A stretch of DNA of 64,000 nucleotides from Zhengitettix transpicula (Eukaryota; Arthropoda; Insecta; Orthoptera; Tetrigidae): the NCBI GenBank assembly GCA_037074705.1, contig CM073590.1, forward strand, positions 45,854,395 through 45,918,394. Direction: 5' to 3'. Positions 1 to 12,299 of this stretch are shown here, in pieces. Within the stretch, counting starts at the first letter, position 1. Every line of letters starts with the position of its first letter. The notes under the pieces are model-generated. The model did no database searches. It saw only the letters and a list, made by a program, of their open reading frames with translations, and was not told the DNA's origin. The position numbers and the translations under genes were made by a program.

Positions 1-270
1 TCTTTCTTAAGTAAGTATTTTTTATTCTCTTTAGAATAACAAGACTTCTCTTAACTCTCTTGAGGAACAGAAATTAATTTTGACTCATTTTTTACTCTCT
101 TAAAGTACGGTAAATAATTTTGATTCTTTTATGGTATCGTGAGTGTTTTTTACTCTGAATGGTACCAGGTGTATTTTTTACATTCTTGAGTTATATGAAG
201 GAAATTTCACTCGACAATGTCAACTCTCTTAAGGTAGTGCATGTATTTTTGACTGTATTAGGGTTCCGAG
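1..270. repeat. Degenerate AT-rich minisatellite
   Basis: Imperfect tandem copies of a 30-45 bp unit whose core resembles CTCTTAAGGTACCGGGAG followed by a T-run and GACT. Copies start near 1, 46, 85, 123, 153, 181 and 211. The same core recurs at 21340-21490. No coding potential is seen. Confidence 0.6.
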
Positions 271-939
271 TATCTAATATATTATATGGGTTATGAAGAA
301 ATAAGCATTCCCTCAGCATAGGCAGGCTGCGAAAAATCATTTTTTGATTAATAGATTAATGTGAAGTTAAATACCTCTTCGGGTGTATATAAATAAATAC
401 CCGGGCAACGTCTGAACCCAGATGGTGTGAAATAAAAATAAGCTGGTCTTCTGTTTGTACTTTATCTTTGCGGACTATAGAACTTGAAACCGGAGGAAGT
501 TGGGGAGTGTTTTATTGAAGATTTTATGTGCATAAAGCCTAAATTGGAAAAAAAAACGTAAGGTTTTTTTATTTGGTGTAAAATGACATACAGCAGACAA
601 CCAACGTATGTAAAAGTTTCAAAGTAAGTTGAATGAACGGTTTTATTCACCTCATCCAGATATCTATTTATTCGTTAAATTTTACTTATGCTACAATCTG
701 CCACCAAAAACCAAAATTAAATAAATTGCAATTACTACAAAGGTAAGAATAAATGTTAATACTAAGTATATACAACAGAAAATGGAAAAGTATAGAATGA
801 AGATTGCTCAATCTGTGTCGTACAGAAATTTATTTTTCTGTACTGCCATTTATAAAGTGTTCTTATTATATTTCATTGTAATTAATCAAAGATGGCATAA
901 AAATAAAGATTCACGATGAAAATCCATTCCAATTCAGTT
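271..939. other. AT-rich unique sequence, nothing recognised
   Basis: No convincing open reading frame, exon or repeat was recognised. A 62-codon minus-strand frame at 462-650 has low-complexity composition and no motif. Confidence 0.4.
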
Positions 940-1035
940 TACTCCACTATCTGGGTAGTTTCCAGATGTTTAACTCTAAATGACCGGGATGGAATCGGGC
1001 TATCGTTACAGATTCTGGGAAGGAATCGGTCTATG
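940..1035 (+). repeat. Interspersed repeat E, copy 1
   Basis: Contains the paired motif GGAATCGGGCTAT ... GGGAAGGAATCGG. The reverse complement of 62190-62330 and the sequence at 63455-63520 carry the same blocks, including the shared segment ATCGTTACAG or ATCATTACAG. It is a short dispersed repeat of unknown class. Confidence 0.5.
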
Positions 1036-1463
1036 CTCTTTTGCAACACCCTGTATATTAAGAATGTCTGGGCTTAAAATAGAATCCTGTATAACTTCTT
1101 ATTGCACGTGTTTTGTTGAAAACTTTAATTCTTTTCGTATTCTAGTATTCTCTATGCAGACGATGCTACAGCTCTATGGTTGTTTGCCTTAGTCGTGTAT
1201 AAATAGACTAACTGTACAAGTACTAGTAATTAATATATTATTCAGGAAAGATAAAAGTAATAATATTATTTTTTGGAATAATATTATTAAAATCTAATTT
1301 TTTTCTCCAGAACTGAATTGAGCCATAATAACAACATAGGTCACAACGGATGCCAACATCTGGAATGAACAGAAAAAAAAATCATTAGATATTATTTATT
1401 TTAATATTCTACGAATGGGAAGTTTTCCTGCATTCAGATACATGAAATTACAATAAATGAAAT

Positions 1464-1466
<3 letters not shown>
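1036..1466. other. Unassigned AT-rich sequence
   Basis: Nothing recognised. The overlapping 70-codon frame at 980-1192 starts inside repeat E and has no supporting motif. Confidence 0.35.

Positions 1467-1502
<36 letters not shown>
1467..1502. repeat. (TA)n microsatellite followed by TTGTAATA
   Basis: Perfect TA dinucleotide array bounded on the left by ACAA and on the right by TTGT. The same right-hand junction occurs at other TA arrays in the window (17229, 18803, 53035). Confidence 0.9.
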
Positions 1503-1504
<2 letters not shown>

Positions 1505-3920
1505 AATATACAAAATAATAAAATGCTAACATGTTGGGACCAATTTAAGTAGAAATAGGAATTTTAAAGAAAATATAATTAACAGGATTTTATGTTTGAA
1601 TTGTTACAACTTTTTAAAGATAAAAGGAAAATATTTATTACAAATTTCGATTTAATTTAACTTTTGTACAATTTTAAATAAATACCTCAGTTTTTAATGA
1701 GACTCAAAACTTCAATTTTTTGAGTGAAATTACCAAAACAATTTTTGATATAATTAATTTATTTATTGAGCATTGAGAATCTATAATATCTGCAGGGCGT
1801 GGTTGTTTATTACATTTTTGTGTTAACCACTGGGACCTCCGTCTCTTGCCGAGTTCGAAGCGGAACTGAAGCATTGCCTCGCCACGTCTCGGCGCGCCTT
1901 ACACCAACAATACACCTAAACTTTACTTCTCTTCACTTCGCTGCCCAAAGAGTGTTAGTCATCGAGAAAATCTCAAATCGCATTCAAATCCGTTATCACA
2001 ACCACTATTAGAAAATAATGTAATAAGAAGACTGAAAAGAAATGGCCAAAATGGACATCTGTAAACATGATTTAGGAATTCTCTTTGCTGGAGGGAATCT
2101 CGACATAATATAATGTTAAATATATATTAACATGTTTAAGCTACCACATTTGATGATAGATTAAAATGTAAACTGATTGCTGATAAATAAAACAAAGAAA
2201 AACTACACTTCCCTATATTCATTAGAGTTCAGAATTTTCTTTTAGTTAGACGACTTGCTCCAAACACTCTTGCAAGTAAATTGTTCGTCTTTTATTGTTC
2301 TTTCTAGGAATGAATATTTTTTAACATCTGTTTTTTGCTGACCGACATTTAATTTGAAAAAGCGATCAGTCCTCCCGTACAATGTCGGTTATTTTATTCT
2401 TTCTCGAATGCCTTGCCGAGGGGTTTAGACCGACAAAACGTGTAGTTTTCTTCTCTTCCCCTTCTTGTCTGTATATATATCACCCTAGCAAGTTTACTTT
2501 CTCGATCTCATACCCAGTCCCTTTTCTGCATCTTTTCCTACAAACGCGTCCATTTATTTGAAGTCTCCACATCTGCAAAGGTAACTTCGTAGACAACATT
2601 ACCAAAATATAAGTCGTATGATTTAAATTAAGTTTTTCATGACTCGCTATTCCCTTTCTACTAGCAACATATTTGTCACTTACATAATAAGAAACTTTAC
2701 GAAAAGAAAATTATAAACACACATAAATAAGTTATCCATGGTCTTGAATTTCACTCTCATACTGCTAAAATTATCTTTAAATACATAATCAAGTAATTGG
2801 AAAAATATAACTTAATCTGTCTTAAATATCTTACCGAACCAAATAACTTGTTGTCCACATTACATACACCATAAATTGTAAAGTGTAGATCTTGTGTCTC
2901 CACGTGCTCCTTGAATAATTGTATCTGCAGAACATTATAAAGGTTTGTTATAACTTTTAAAATCAAGACGATTTTAAAGGTTTATATATATGAAAATATT
3001 TCCAGTCCAGTATTTCGAGTATTAATAATTCCATTACACTATAAAAATAATTATATATATATATATTGAATCGTTTTAGTTACATTTAAATGGAGATTTT
3101 AAAAAAAATTATGTTGATTGTCTCATAAGTCAATAATTAATATCATGAAAAACTCATAATGTAATTGATGAGTAATTATTATGATGAAATATGTGTTTTA
3201 TAATTCTATAATTGCATATGTTGCTTAATTAATTTACTACAAATTTTTGATTTTTTTACAAAATGGATTTAAATTTTAAACAAAATTATATTGCATTGGT
3301 TATTTCAAAATTAAGTACTACATTTTTGATATTACACTTGTTTAAGAAACTAAATTATATTTACATTTACGTTTATAATAGTTAAAATATGCTAAAAGAG
3401 TACTAACTTTTAGTTTTGAAAATTCAGGTTGTAGTCAAATTATTATTTTCGAGAATTAAGTACTTTTTTTGGTATCCAAAACTAAATCCTAATATGCACA
3501 TCCTAAAAAATTATTTTCCCCTCTAATAGGAACAATATAAAAAAGCAATAACATTGAAATACTAAAATTAACACAATGGATGAAGGTGTTTTTGTTGCTA
3601 ATGATTAGAATCATTTTGAATAATAATTGAATAATAAAAATTATTGCAATCATATTTTGAGAGGGGTGACTGATAACCTTAAAAGGGGCAGCGTTAAAGA
3701 AGAAAATGCCGCTTTTCCCACAGCACAAGCACGCGTAAAATGTGTATTTTATGTCATCTTTGTGGTCGTATTACAAGTATTGTAAACGTTTTCATAGACT
3801 TTCGAAAATACCTATGGCTTGTCAAAAACTGACCTAATTGTTTTTTCGAGTCGTCGAGTCTTCTTCCCATTCATGCTGCCAATTCTAAAAATTCCTCTTT
3901 TTCGCCGCGTCCTTCACCTA
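1503..3920. other. Gene-free stretch with one GC-richer patch
   Basis: Mostly AT-rich noncoding DNA. A GC-richer patch at about 1795-1990 has a 70-codon open frame but no recognisable domain, splice pattern or repeat partner. A short TA tract lies at 3052-3066. Minus-strand frames at 2757-2966 and 3489-3728 look like chance. Confidence 0.35.
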
Positions 3921-4959
3921 GTCTTTCCCGTGATCCGCTTCGGTTCACTATAACTCGCTGTAAATAGTTCAATGGACGTTAATTCCGTGTTACACAGTAC
4001 GGCTACGTGCGAGACCGTGTGTTATAGGCACTCTACAGGGATCCTCGTCGTTACGTAGCTGCTATACACACCGCCACATTTATTTCGGAGAGCTAGTGCT
4101 CATAGTTCTGCACCGTAAATTTGGCTCGTCTTTGTGATCATCTTCGTCGCTTTGTCTGTCGATATATCGGTGTAAGGCCAGTACAGCAGCTTGCAAACGA
4201 TAGTAGTTCCCAGATTCTCGGAATGATGCAATGCGCTGATCTCGGTATCTTCGACCGACGTTGGCAACTCGAAACTCATCTCTTTACTGTGGTGTTGACT
4301 ATATAAATCCTCAAGGAGTTCTAGACTGTGCCAACCACTCTTTGATCCGCCTTCGGTTAATATTTCCTCTCTGTGATGATGAGAAGCTCTACAAATGTTA
4401 TGTAAATAATATTTCTCAACTTCTGTTTAAAAAGTTTTATTGAATAGAAATTACAATGTTCTTAGTCCAGATTCAGGACAGGATGCTTAATGCAGCTCTC
4501 CGTTCGGTTTATATATTAGGGCAGGAGGGCCATGTGTTGTTGCAAAATAAGAGCAGACCCTTGCAGATACTACTTGATAAGAAATACTCTATTCAGTATC
4601 AGATCTGAGTTATGACAGCATCGTGTTATGTGAAAGGGGTTTTGTTCTCGCAAGCCTACATGTTGTGTAAGGTAAGGAAGCCTTTACAATGTGTTAGTGG
4701 CGTTCAAAGAGAAGCTATAAATTAAATTATATAACACGCTTCGGCCGTATGCCTACTACAGGCAGAGGCCCTAATTTATTTCTGACACTCCTGTAGCAAA
4801 CCTCAAGGCATTGATGTCCAGGTTCTTTCTCGTGCTACTCCATTTGCCGGTTTTGTTCTCTCTGTTGACACTATGCCAGATGTTCATCTGAGAGTGAATT
4901 GGAATAAACTCTGTCTCTTTCACTTGGAACCCTTCGTCTGAGCCGCAGACAGATTCCTC
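3921..4959. other. Higher-GC stretch, unassigned, possibly old retroelement
   Basis: Base composition is more balanced than the surroundings, and the segment runs into the endonuclease relic at 4960-5450. It may be the decayed remainder of the same non-LTR element, but I recognise no conserved motif here. Short overlapping plus-strand frames at 4121-4443 are not convincing genes. Confidence 0.3.
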
Positions 4960-5450
4960 TCAGTCATTTTTATTGTTCCGCAAACAGTATGGTGTTCTGT
5001 CATTGTTCAGTATTTGTAGGCATTGGTGTCTTTGAATATTTGCATGATAACATCGACTTGCTTTTCTGCACCCTCTCAGCAGAGAGGTCCTTTTCATTAA
5101 TAGTTTACCGCGGCTTTTACCGTCTGGAAAGTTTAGGCAAACCTGTTGGCTTCCATATAGAAGACGTTCCATCTGAGCGGCTGTTGTGCGTTGGCAGTCG
5201 TCCTTGAGGACCTTTCTGTCTACACGGGATGGGATGTACTGGTAGTCGCTTTGGGTGTATTCAAGAACCATCCAATCATGAACCGTGACACCAAGCCATT
5301 TGGAGGCGAATCGTTTCAATGCAGTGTGTAGGTCTTTCGTTGTTCAGGACCAAGATTCCCATACTAACCGTCATGTCCATGATACGCCGTCATAAAAATT
5401 GTACGTTCGGCGTTGAATCCATCGCTGTCAGGGATACATTTCTTCGACTC
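4960..5450 (-). pseudogene. Decayed non-LTR retrotransposon endonuclease domain (R1/jockey-like)
   Basis: On the minus strand, one frame reads ILVLNNERPT and an adjacent frame reads DWMVLEYTQSDYQYI. These resemble the C-terminal half of apurinic-type endonucleases in R1- and jockey-clade elements, where a WxV...LSDH motif holds the catalytic Asp-His pair. Here the His appears as Tyr. The 119-codon stretch from 5319 to 4960 is open but joins its upstream part only through a frame change and stop codons. I infer a dead fragment. Family assignment rests on motif recall, not a search. Confidence 0.5.
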
Positions 5451-6732
5451 GTCAGCGTTCTCCGAGAGCCTACTTCGCCTCGTCTCTTCCCTTGCCGCTA
5501 GGGTGCGACAGAACTTCTTTAGTTCTAGTGTGTGAAGATAATTTTTGTACGACCAAATTTATTTACAATTAAATATGTATAAGAATTAATTGATTTCTAT
5601 TATAACTACTCTTGAAACTACTGTAGGGTCGGCTAAAATATGTTGGTTGTTGTAGACAGAGATGTAGTTGAAGTGGCCAGTAATTATTGAGAAGTATTGT
5701 TTGTGTGTGTGTGAAAAATAGAGGAGGGGAGAGAAAGATAGGGATGGGGAAAGGCATGATGAAGAGAGAGCAGAAACTTCTCACGATTCGAAAAATACAG
5801 GGTCGTTGACATAGTGTCAAGAAGTAAACATATTAGTGGAAAAGTTGATCAGTTGTAGGTCTCTGTCGTGAGACAACGTAACATTGAAAGTTTTATTAGT
5901 TGGTTTGTATTGTTTTGAACATTTGTCATTTACCAGAGTTCAATAACGGTTATTCGAAGGGCTCCACGGTGAGCGAATGCAATTGAAAAATGCTTAATAA
6001 TAATCGTCGATGTAACTCTGAGTTTAACAGAAGGGAACCTAGTGGAACTGCTGCTTTGCGGAACGTTATCAAAGTAAAGGAGGAAGTTCTCATCACGGCA
6101 GGAGGAGATTATTTCGACGTGTCCATAGAAAACTGATGTGAATTAGTGAAAAGCTTTTCAGAAAATGGATGTGAAGTTGTTAAATCAGAGTAAATAGATA
6201 TTGTGAAATTAAAGTATAAAGTGTAAATTGTAGGTTAAAAAAGGCGAAAGGTGTACGACAATCGTCGTCGCTAACTTGATTTCGGATGTCTGGTTTTGGC
6301 TCACGGCAGTCGTACTTTTAACTACCTTGACTACTGCTTCTGGACGTGAGCTAATAAGTTAAATTTTGTGTCGCGGCCCGCACCGGAGTAAATGAATGGG
6401 GAATATTGTGACATTATTGCTTTTAAAATATTGCTTTTTAAAATCTTAATTTAGTAATAAAATAGAATCATTATTAAACTAAACAAAATTATATAATATT
6501 TACAATTTAATAATGTTGATTTTTTAATTTGAATATATTTTATAACAAAATTCTGTAATACATTTAAAAAATAATTTGTAATTTCTACCAAGACCTGTTA
6601 AATGTACAAATCAGTACCGAAACGTCGTTTTTAATAGAAAAATAAAAGTTTGTTAATGGTGGACGTTTATCCTATAAAAATCAAACGTAAAAATAAAATT
6701 AATAATTATAAATGTTTGTAACGCGATAGTTT

Positions 6733-6734
<2 letters not shown>
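5451..6734. other. Gene-free stretch, purine-rich tract inside
   Basis: A purine-rich low-complexity tract with TG repeats lies at about 5700-5790. The 5820-6400 interval is less AT-rich but has only stop-rich frames. No gene or known element was recognised. Confidence 0.35.

Positions 6735-6769
<35 letters not shown>
6735..6769. repeat. (TA)n microsatellite
   Basis: Pure TA dinucleotide array, immediately upstream of the LTR-leader-like repeat B. Confidence 0.9.
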
Positions 6770-6772
<3 letters not shown>

Positions 6773-6784
6773 TTAATGTAATTA

Positions 6785-7500
6785 GATATTAGCAAGGGTT
6801 GACAGTTTGGAAAGTTGGAATTTGACCAGGCGCCACCGTGGCGGATAGATAATTCGTTCGGTCTGGATGAAGGCACGTATGCTTTGACCCTCGGAGGCTA
6901 CCTGGATTGTCGCACCGTGGGAAACGTCTCTCCAAAAATTCCAAAAATTAATTTAACGCGTGACTGCCTAAACCAATCACATTTCTTTGTTCAGGAAAGA
7001 TCTATCCAAAATTGGTCGAGAACATTGATATTTTACATCCAGCGAAGGGGCTGTGAAGAAAGTGTAGAGGGGACTCCTCGACGAACCGTCGCCAGGGACG
7101 GACGTACAGCCTCAAACGTGCATCATCCAGAGGACTCTGAGAGAACGAGGGTGCCACATGACTACGGCCAGAGATGCTCGCAAGGTAAGTGCGAAGTGTC
7201 GCAATCCTTGATGCGCCTGGGGGAAATATCGTAAACCATTAAAGATTGAAGTATTTTCCGGTGTAATTGTTCGATAAACAGTTCTTGGTATTCACTCGGG
7301 TGTAGCATATTTAAACGCGACGTTTCGACGACTAAAATCTCTTTCGTCATCTTCTAGATGATCATCGCCTAGAAGATGACGACAGAGATTTTAGTCGTCG
7401 AAACGTCGCGTTTAAATATGCTACACCCGAGTGAATACCGAGAACTGTTTATCGATCGTAAACCATGGTTAAACTTGAGATCAAGGGATCCGACTGTTTT
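6785..7500 (+). repeat. Repeat B copy 1: LTR-retrotransposon leader-like segment
   Basis: Shares ATATTAGCAA, AGTTGGAA and TTTGACC blocks and a downstream CAGGAAGATC-type block with 45795-46190. Near 6826 it has GGCGCCACCGTGGCGG, similar to GGTGCCACCGTGATGG at 54005, which follows an LTR-like segment. I read this as the primer-binding and leader region of an LTR retrotransposon. It holds a 139-codon open frame (6815-7234) without any recognised domain. The segment is interrupted by the foldback insertion at 7240-7456. Confidence 0.45.
7240..7456. mobile_element. Foldback insertion with 87-bp inverted arms and 10-bp target duplication
   Basis: Arms 7271-7357 and 7369-7455 are reverse complements at about 85 of 87 positions around an 11-nt centre. 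CGTAAACCAT occurs at 7230-7239 and again at 7457-7466, exactly bordering the insertion, which marks a 10-bp target-site duplication. Each arm ends in a GACGA ... TCGTC stem followed by GAAACGTC, a hammerhead-core-like arrangement known from Penelope-like element termini. The element therefore inserted into repeat B as a head-to-head pair of element ends. Confidence 0.7.
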
Positions 7501-8679
7501 GCCCAGCTAGCTGAACACGCATAATTTGTATTCTTTTATTATTATTTTGTCCATGTTCAATTAAATAATTAATAAAATCTGGAAACTATCCCTTTATTTT
7601 ATCATTTAATAAACATACCCATTTTGAGGAAATTATCCAGAAGTGTAGATGAATAATGGATTGATCATGTGCGAGCGTATTTGTAGTGTAATAATTACTA
7701 CTTGTTGTTTGTAAATATTTATGGTGAACCCAATTTCCTCATTTCTAATTTCATTTACACTCAATAATTTTCCGCCGAACATAACTGATAAATTGGGCAA
7801 AATGTTTTTGGTTTATAGATTTTTGCCATCATTTATCTTGTACTGCATATATAGCGTCATGACTTTAATCTCTTTCTTAATTTGTTACTATTATTAATAA
7901 GCGGAAAGCCGCCTACGTGTCTTTGGCGTCCTCGAGCCTTACACCCTCGCCAGAGGAGGCGTCGCCACGCTTTCAGGTATGCGACGGCTGCGGCATGACC
8001 AACTCTATCGCTTTGACTCTAAAATTGTTTTTAATTTATCTTATTGTATCCTTGATACCGTCTAACTCATCCGAAAAATTGCTACGAAACCCTGTTCGAT
8101 GCCGTACTTTTCTCCATCCTGTCTCCTCTGGTCCGGTATTCATTTAGGATGCTACTGTATGGATTGTGTCTGTAAATCATTTGGGTTCATTTCGATTTAT
8201 GTATCAGTATCAAGGCGTTCGCCATCCAATCACTCTTGAGTTGGGCAAGATGTTATAGACCTCAGTGCTTCTTTTTAAATTAGCTGTAGTACTCGAATTA
8301 TTGTCGCGTTTCTTTCGTCACTGGGCATTTCTCCGACCGCATTCTGTACACTCGTTCATCTAAATCCTTTTATTTTTCATCCGACATTGGTTTGCCGAAT
8401 TCTAATAGCACATTGCCAGATTTTGTTTGTCGCACATTGCAGATATCGATGCAGTTTTATGTATAGGTGCACAAAAATCGCACAAACCGAATACCTAGAG
8501 CGACACAACAAGGTACCCTATGTGGTTCACTGGAATGTATGTAAAAAGTATAGTTTTCCAATTAATTATTTGTAGCGTAAGTCAAGAAAGATCATGTGGG
8601 ACTTTTGAATCCAAACCGACTGCCACTTTGAGCACAACATCCTGGACATCTCTGTGGTCAAGATTTTGATTTAGAGTAA
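7467..8679. other. Gene-free stretch, unassigned
   Basis: Repeat B continues for a few tens of bases, then AT-rich DNA. The 7900-8580 part is GC-richer with short open frames (7917-8147, 8387-8575) that match nothing I can defend. Confidence 0.3.
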
Positions 8680-8712
8680 TAGGCTACATGAGGGTAATCC
8701 ACGAGGAGGGGT
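8680..8712 (+). repeat. Repeat A fragment (5' end)
   Basis: AGGCTACATGAGGGTAATCC matches the head of repeat A copies such as the one starting at 19678. Only about 30 bp remain. Confidence 0.55.
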
Positions 8713-11039
8713 ACAAATACCTTCAAATAGAAATTAGAGGTATCTGGGAAAATAAGGCTACTATAATATCCATAATTATTGGAGCTATTGAAGGAATAAC
8801 AACAAGCTGTCAATCATACAATTGTTGTATGGTCGTCAAATGACATATCTTTGGTATTCATAGTACATTGGATAGGAGCTGAATGATAAAGAGACAATAT
8901 CAGTTAAAACAGTAATAATAATAATAATAATGCTTACTTCCTCTTTTATTGATTTTACAAGATCTCTTTTGTTTAGGCCAACAACTAATTTCTTTGTTTG
9001 GGATGCCTGCAAAAAATTTAATCTAATTGATTATGTTCTGAAAAACAAATGACAAATTAAAGAATAGTTATAAAAGTAATTTAATGATTAGCAGAAATAT
9101 GTTCTAGTTTTTGAAAACAATGTATTTTTTTGACTATTTTTAATATTTTTTTTAAAAAAAAAACATAAGCTACTTCGTATTAAATGACCACTAAAATAAT
9201 AGTCCAGTGTATTATTATATATCAAAAATATCTCTTAGATTAATATTAAGACATCAATTCGGACTACAGCTTAGAAACACATCCCAAGGGTGGCAATAAA
9301 GAAATTTGAACTCGTTTAATTTTAAGTTGTACTGTACTTTTATTCACAAAACTGCTTCATAAAGTAATTGCTATCTCTAAAATGAAAGCCTTATTTCTTT
9401 TTTGATACAATTCATGACAGTAAATGAAGTTTAGATTCACAAGTTAGAGATTGTGTGTATTCTCACAGTGTCAAAGTCATTGTTGAGTAAATAATTAAAA
9501 TGTTGCTTCAAGGAAAAATATTAGCAAAATTGGTACATGTATAGGTTTATGTAGCAATTAAACTCCTTGTATAACTACAATACAGTTATAAATAATTGTA
9601 AATATGAAGTTTGCTATTAATTAAATTGATTTAAAATGCTTTTATTATTTCCCATTGTTTTTTTGTTGCTTTACCAGCATTAATTAAACTGTATGGTTTA
9701 GTTTCTGTTTGCACATATACAATATTAATACCTGAGGCTAACACCATAGGCATGTAAGGAAAAATGAAAATATGATAAATATAGAATTGCAAACACTTTT
9801 TTGCAGAAAAAATAATACTTTAAAACATTCTATATTTATTTCATATCAAACTGTTATTGAATGATCCATATCAAAGCTTTTACCTCTAACCAGTCTATCG
9901 TACGATTAAACCATTTTTATAAATAGTCTAAATTGAAGCTGTATGTTATGTACTTTCAATGATATTTGATTATAAATTATTCTTTCTCATACATAATCAA
10001 GTAGAACAAATATATATTGTAATAAAGTTTAGACATAACCATGCAGTGATTGGATAGTTTATGTTTAAAATATGATACTCACTCATAACAACCTTTCTTC
10101 TAGAACTTAACTAAGCCCATACTAAACTATAATTTTATACTCAAGTTAGAACAGAATCAGATTTATTAGAAATATTTACTTGGGAAAACCTCTTCTGATG
10201 ACTATTTGTTTAGATATGGATTGTCATTACCTTATAATTTTAGCAGGAAAATAACATTAAGAATAAATGAGAAAAATAGCAGCCACGAAAACTACTTGCA
10301 ATATATTTCTGATTTCTACTTGGCATGATAAGAAAATGCACTGGCACTCAAGTTATATGACATCTGTGGAATAATAGGTATATTGTTTTATTTTCAGTTT
10401 TTGTCCTAATTTACAAAACAACAACCATCCCACCATTCCGGACATAATTAATCGTAGGGTTTCTAAATATATATTTATTATAGGACACTGTAAACAGAAT
10501 CTATTGAAATTAAAATGAAGTGTACCTATTTTAATCACGAGTGTCATGTCATAATTATGTTGCACGATGATATGATAAAAACACATCAATATTACAATGT
10601 TTATTGACAGGCATTCCTCATTAATTTTTAATCCCAGCTAGCTTCTTCTATCCCTTTCATTCTTAGTTTTTACATAAATTATTGTCCCTACAAGATCACA
10701 TTTCAAACACATACAGCACTAATTTTTTTATTTCTTTATCTTTACATATGACTATTTCGCACTATTTCGTAAGTTGGGTTTCAAAAGTTCATAAGCTTTT
10801 TCTTCTGTTTCCAAATTATTAACAATTCTTAGTTTAATATATTAATTTTCCCATGTCCAAAAATATATCAACAGAAGACCAAGATTAGAATTCAAATTCT
10901 TAATCCTTTGAGAGAATGTACAGTATAATGCTGTGAAAAAGATTCTAACTAAAGCTCTAGAGTACTGGTATCTTAATTTTGTCCTCAGTAAAATTATAAT
11001 ATTCTACTTTCCTCTCAGTAAATTTTCTAACTGAAAACT
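8713..11039. other. Long AT-rich gene-free stretch
   Basis: A short (ATA)n tract lies at 8912-8931. No exon, repeat partner or transposon motif was recognised. I searched the minus strand here for the missing last gustatory-receptor exon and did not find a convincing one. Confidence 0.4.
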
Positions 11040-11762
11040 TCCCACTTTCCAAATGGTCAGGGGCCGCTCGTGGAGTAGAGCATTTGTGCCATGACACTAC
11101 TAATGAAAAATTATTTTTGTTAAATAAACATTTCATTAGCGCGTACATATAATATCGATTTTACAAATTCTATTCTATTAAATTTGAAGTAGCGCGCGGG
11201 TCGATTTGTTCCAATTGAAGCAGGGCACGAGTTGCCATGCGCTCTGTTATCGCTTTTGCGTACTACTCAGACTCTTCAAAACGGCACCGGTTACAACCGT
11301 ATAGAGACACGTTCAGAGTGGTGCAGCACTAAGATAATGCCTGGTCCTTTTGGCAGGGATGGTGCCACAAATGCCTTGACTCAGTAGTGTCTAGTTTGCC
11401 GCCAGAGTGCAGTAGTTCATGGAGAGGTTCGTTCCGTACAACTTGCCATGTTGACGTCATACCCAGAGATGCGCCTGTATACTCACTGCTGAATCTGCGT
11501 TGGTTATTTATTCCAATATCAATGATTATTTTTCTCATACCGTATTACCGAAATACTAGTGAATTTTAATTACTTGCGCACGGTCTAAGATAGTTCTGGT
11601 AGCGTCATCTTGATGTTAGTGCTCTAGACGCGGGAAGAATTCTTTGTTAATTCAGTTTCGAGTGTGCGATGTGCCCCAAAATTTAATATATTTCCAGTAA
11701 AATTTGAATTTGTAGACACCACTAATGCTTTGCTTCATGGTCGCCCCTGCAAATGGTAAGTA
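11040..11762. repeat. Two short inverted repeat copies flanking 600 bp
   Basis: The reverse complement of 11040-11110 and the plus strand at 11714-11762 share AATGCT ... CCCCTG ... ATGG blocks in matching order. They are probably two copies of one short dispersed repeat in opposite orientation. The segment between them is moderately GC-rich and unassigned. Confidence 0.35.
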
Positions 11763-11989
11763 CTAAAAGGAGTTGTTCAGACTGGAATTATGCTTGAAAA
11801 TATATGGAGCATATCAATAGCCATAATCTTGAAAGTTCTATTCTTAAATTATTACTTTTCTGAGAATTTAATTATACCAGAGAAGCAGGAACCTTTATAG
11901 CCATATACTGAACTCTTCAAAATATATAGCTATAATAATAATAATATTTTTCAGATAAAACGTGCAGTCGATGAATATTACAATACAGA

Positions 11990-12240
11990 GGAGTGATTAG
12001 CTGTCAGAATAAGCGGAGGACCAGGACAATGTGGCATCCCCACTCTTTGTTGGTGGACTAACGAGTTGGGACTTCTTAGTATGAAAACACACACACTTCA
12101 TCCACGCAATGGTCAAGAAAAATGGTGTTACAGATGAAGGATAATCGTTACGCTGACCACGTACCACTCCAAAAATCCGTAATGTGTCATGGAAGATGAC
12201 AGTCTGGCAGTCGTCCTGGTAGGCCATGGCCCTTAATGGG
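11990..12240 (+). repeat. Repeat C copy 1
   Basis: The 12160-12240 part shares AATGTGTCATG, AAGATGACAG and CTGGCAGTCGTC with 46888-46975. Its position just upstream of a gag-like zinc knuckle suggests the leader of a retroelement. Confidence 0.45.
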
Positions 12241-12299
12241 TAAGAAAATAGTAAAGAAAAAAAAGAAAAAGTTGAGAAGGCATTAGCAGCAGTTTGAAT

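Noticed and set aside
6815..7234. 139-codon plus-strand frame in repeat B
   Set aside because: Lies in a dispersed leader-like repeat; the second copy at 45795-46190 does not keep the frame.
8387..8575. Possible reverse transcriptase tail in the Cys/Tyr-rich frame
   Set aside because: Could not align any RT motif convincingly; composition alone is not evidence.
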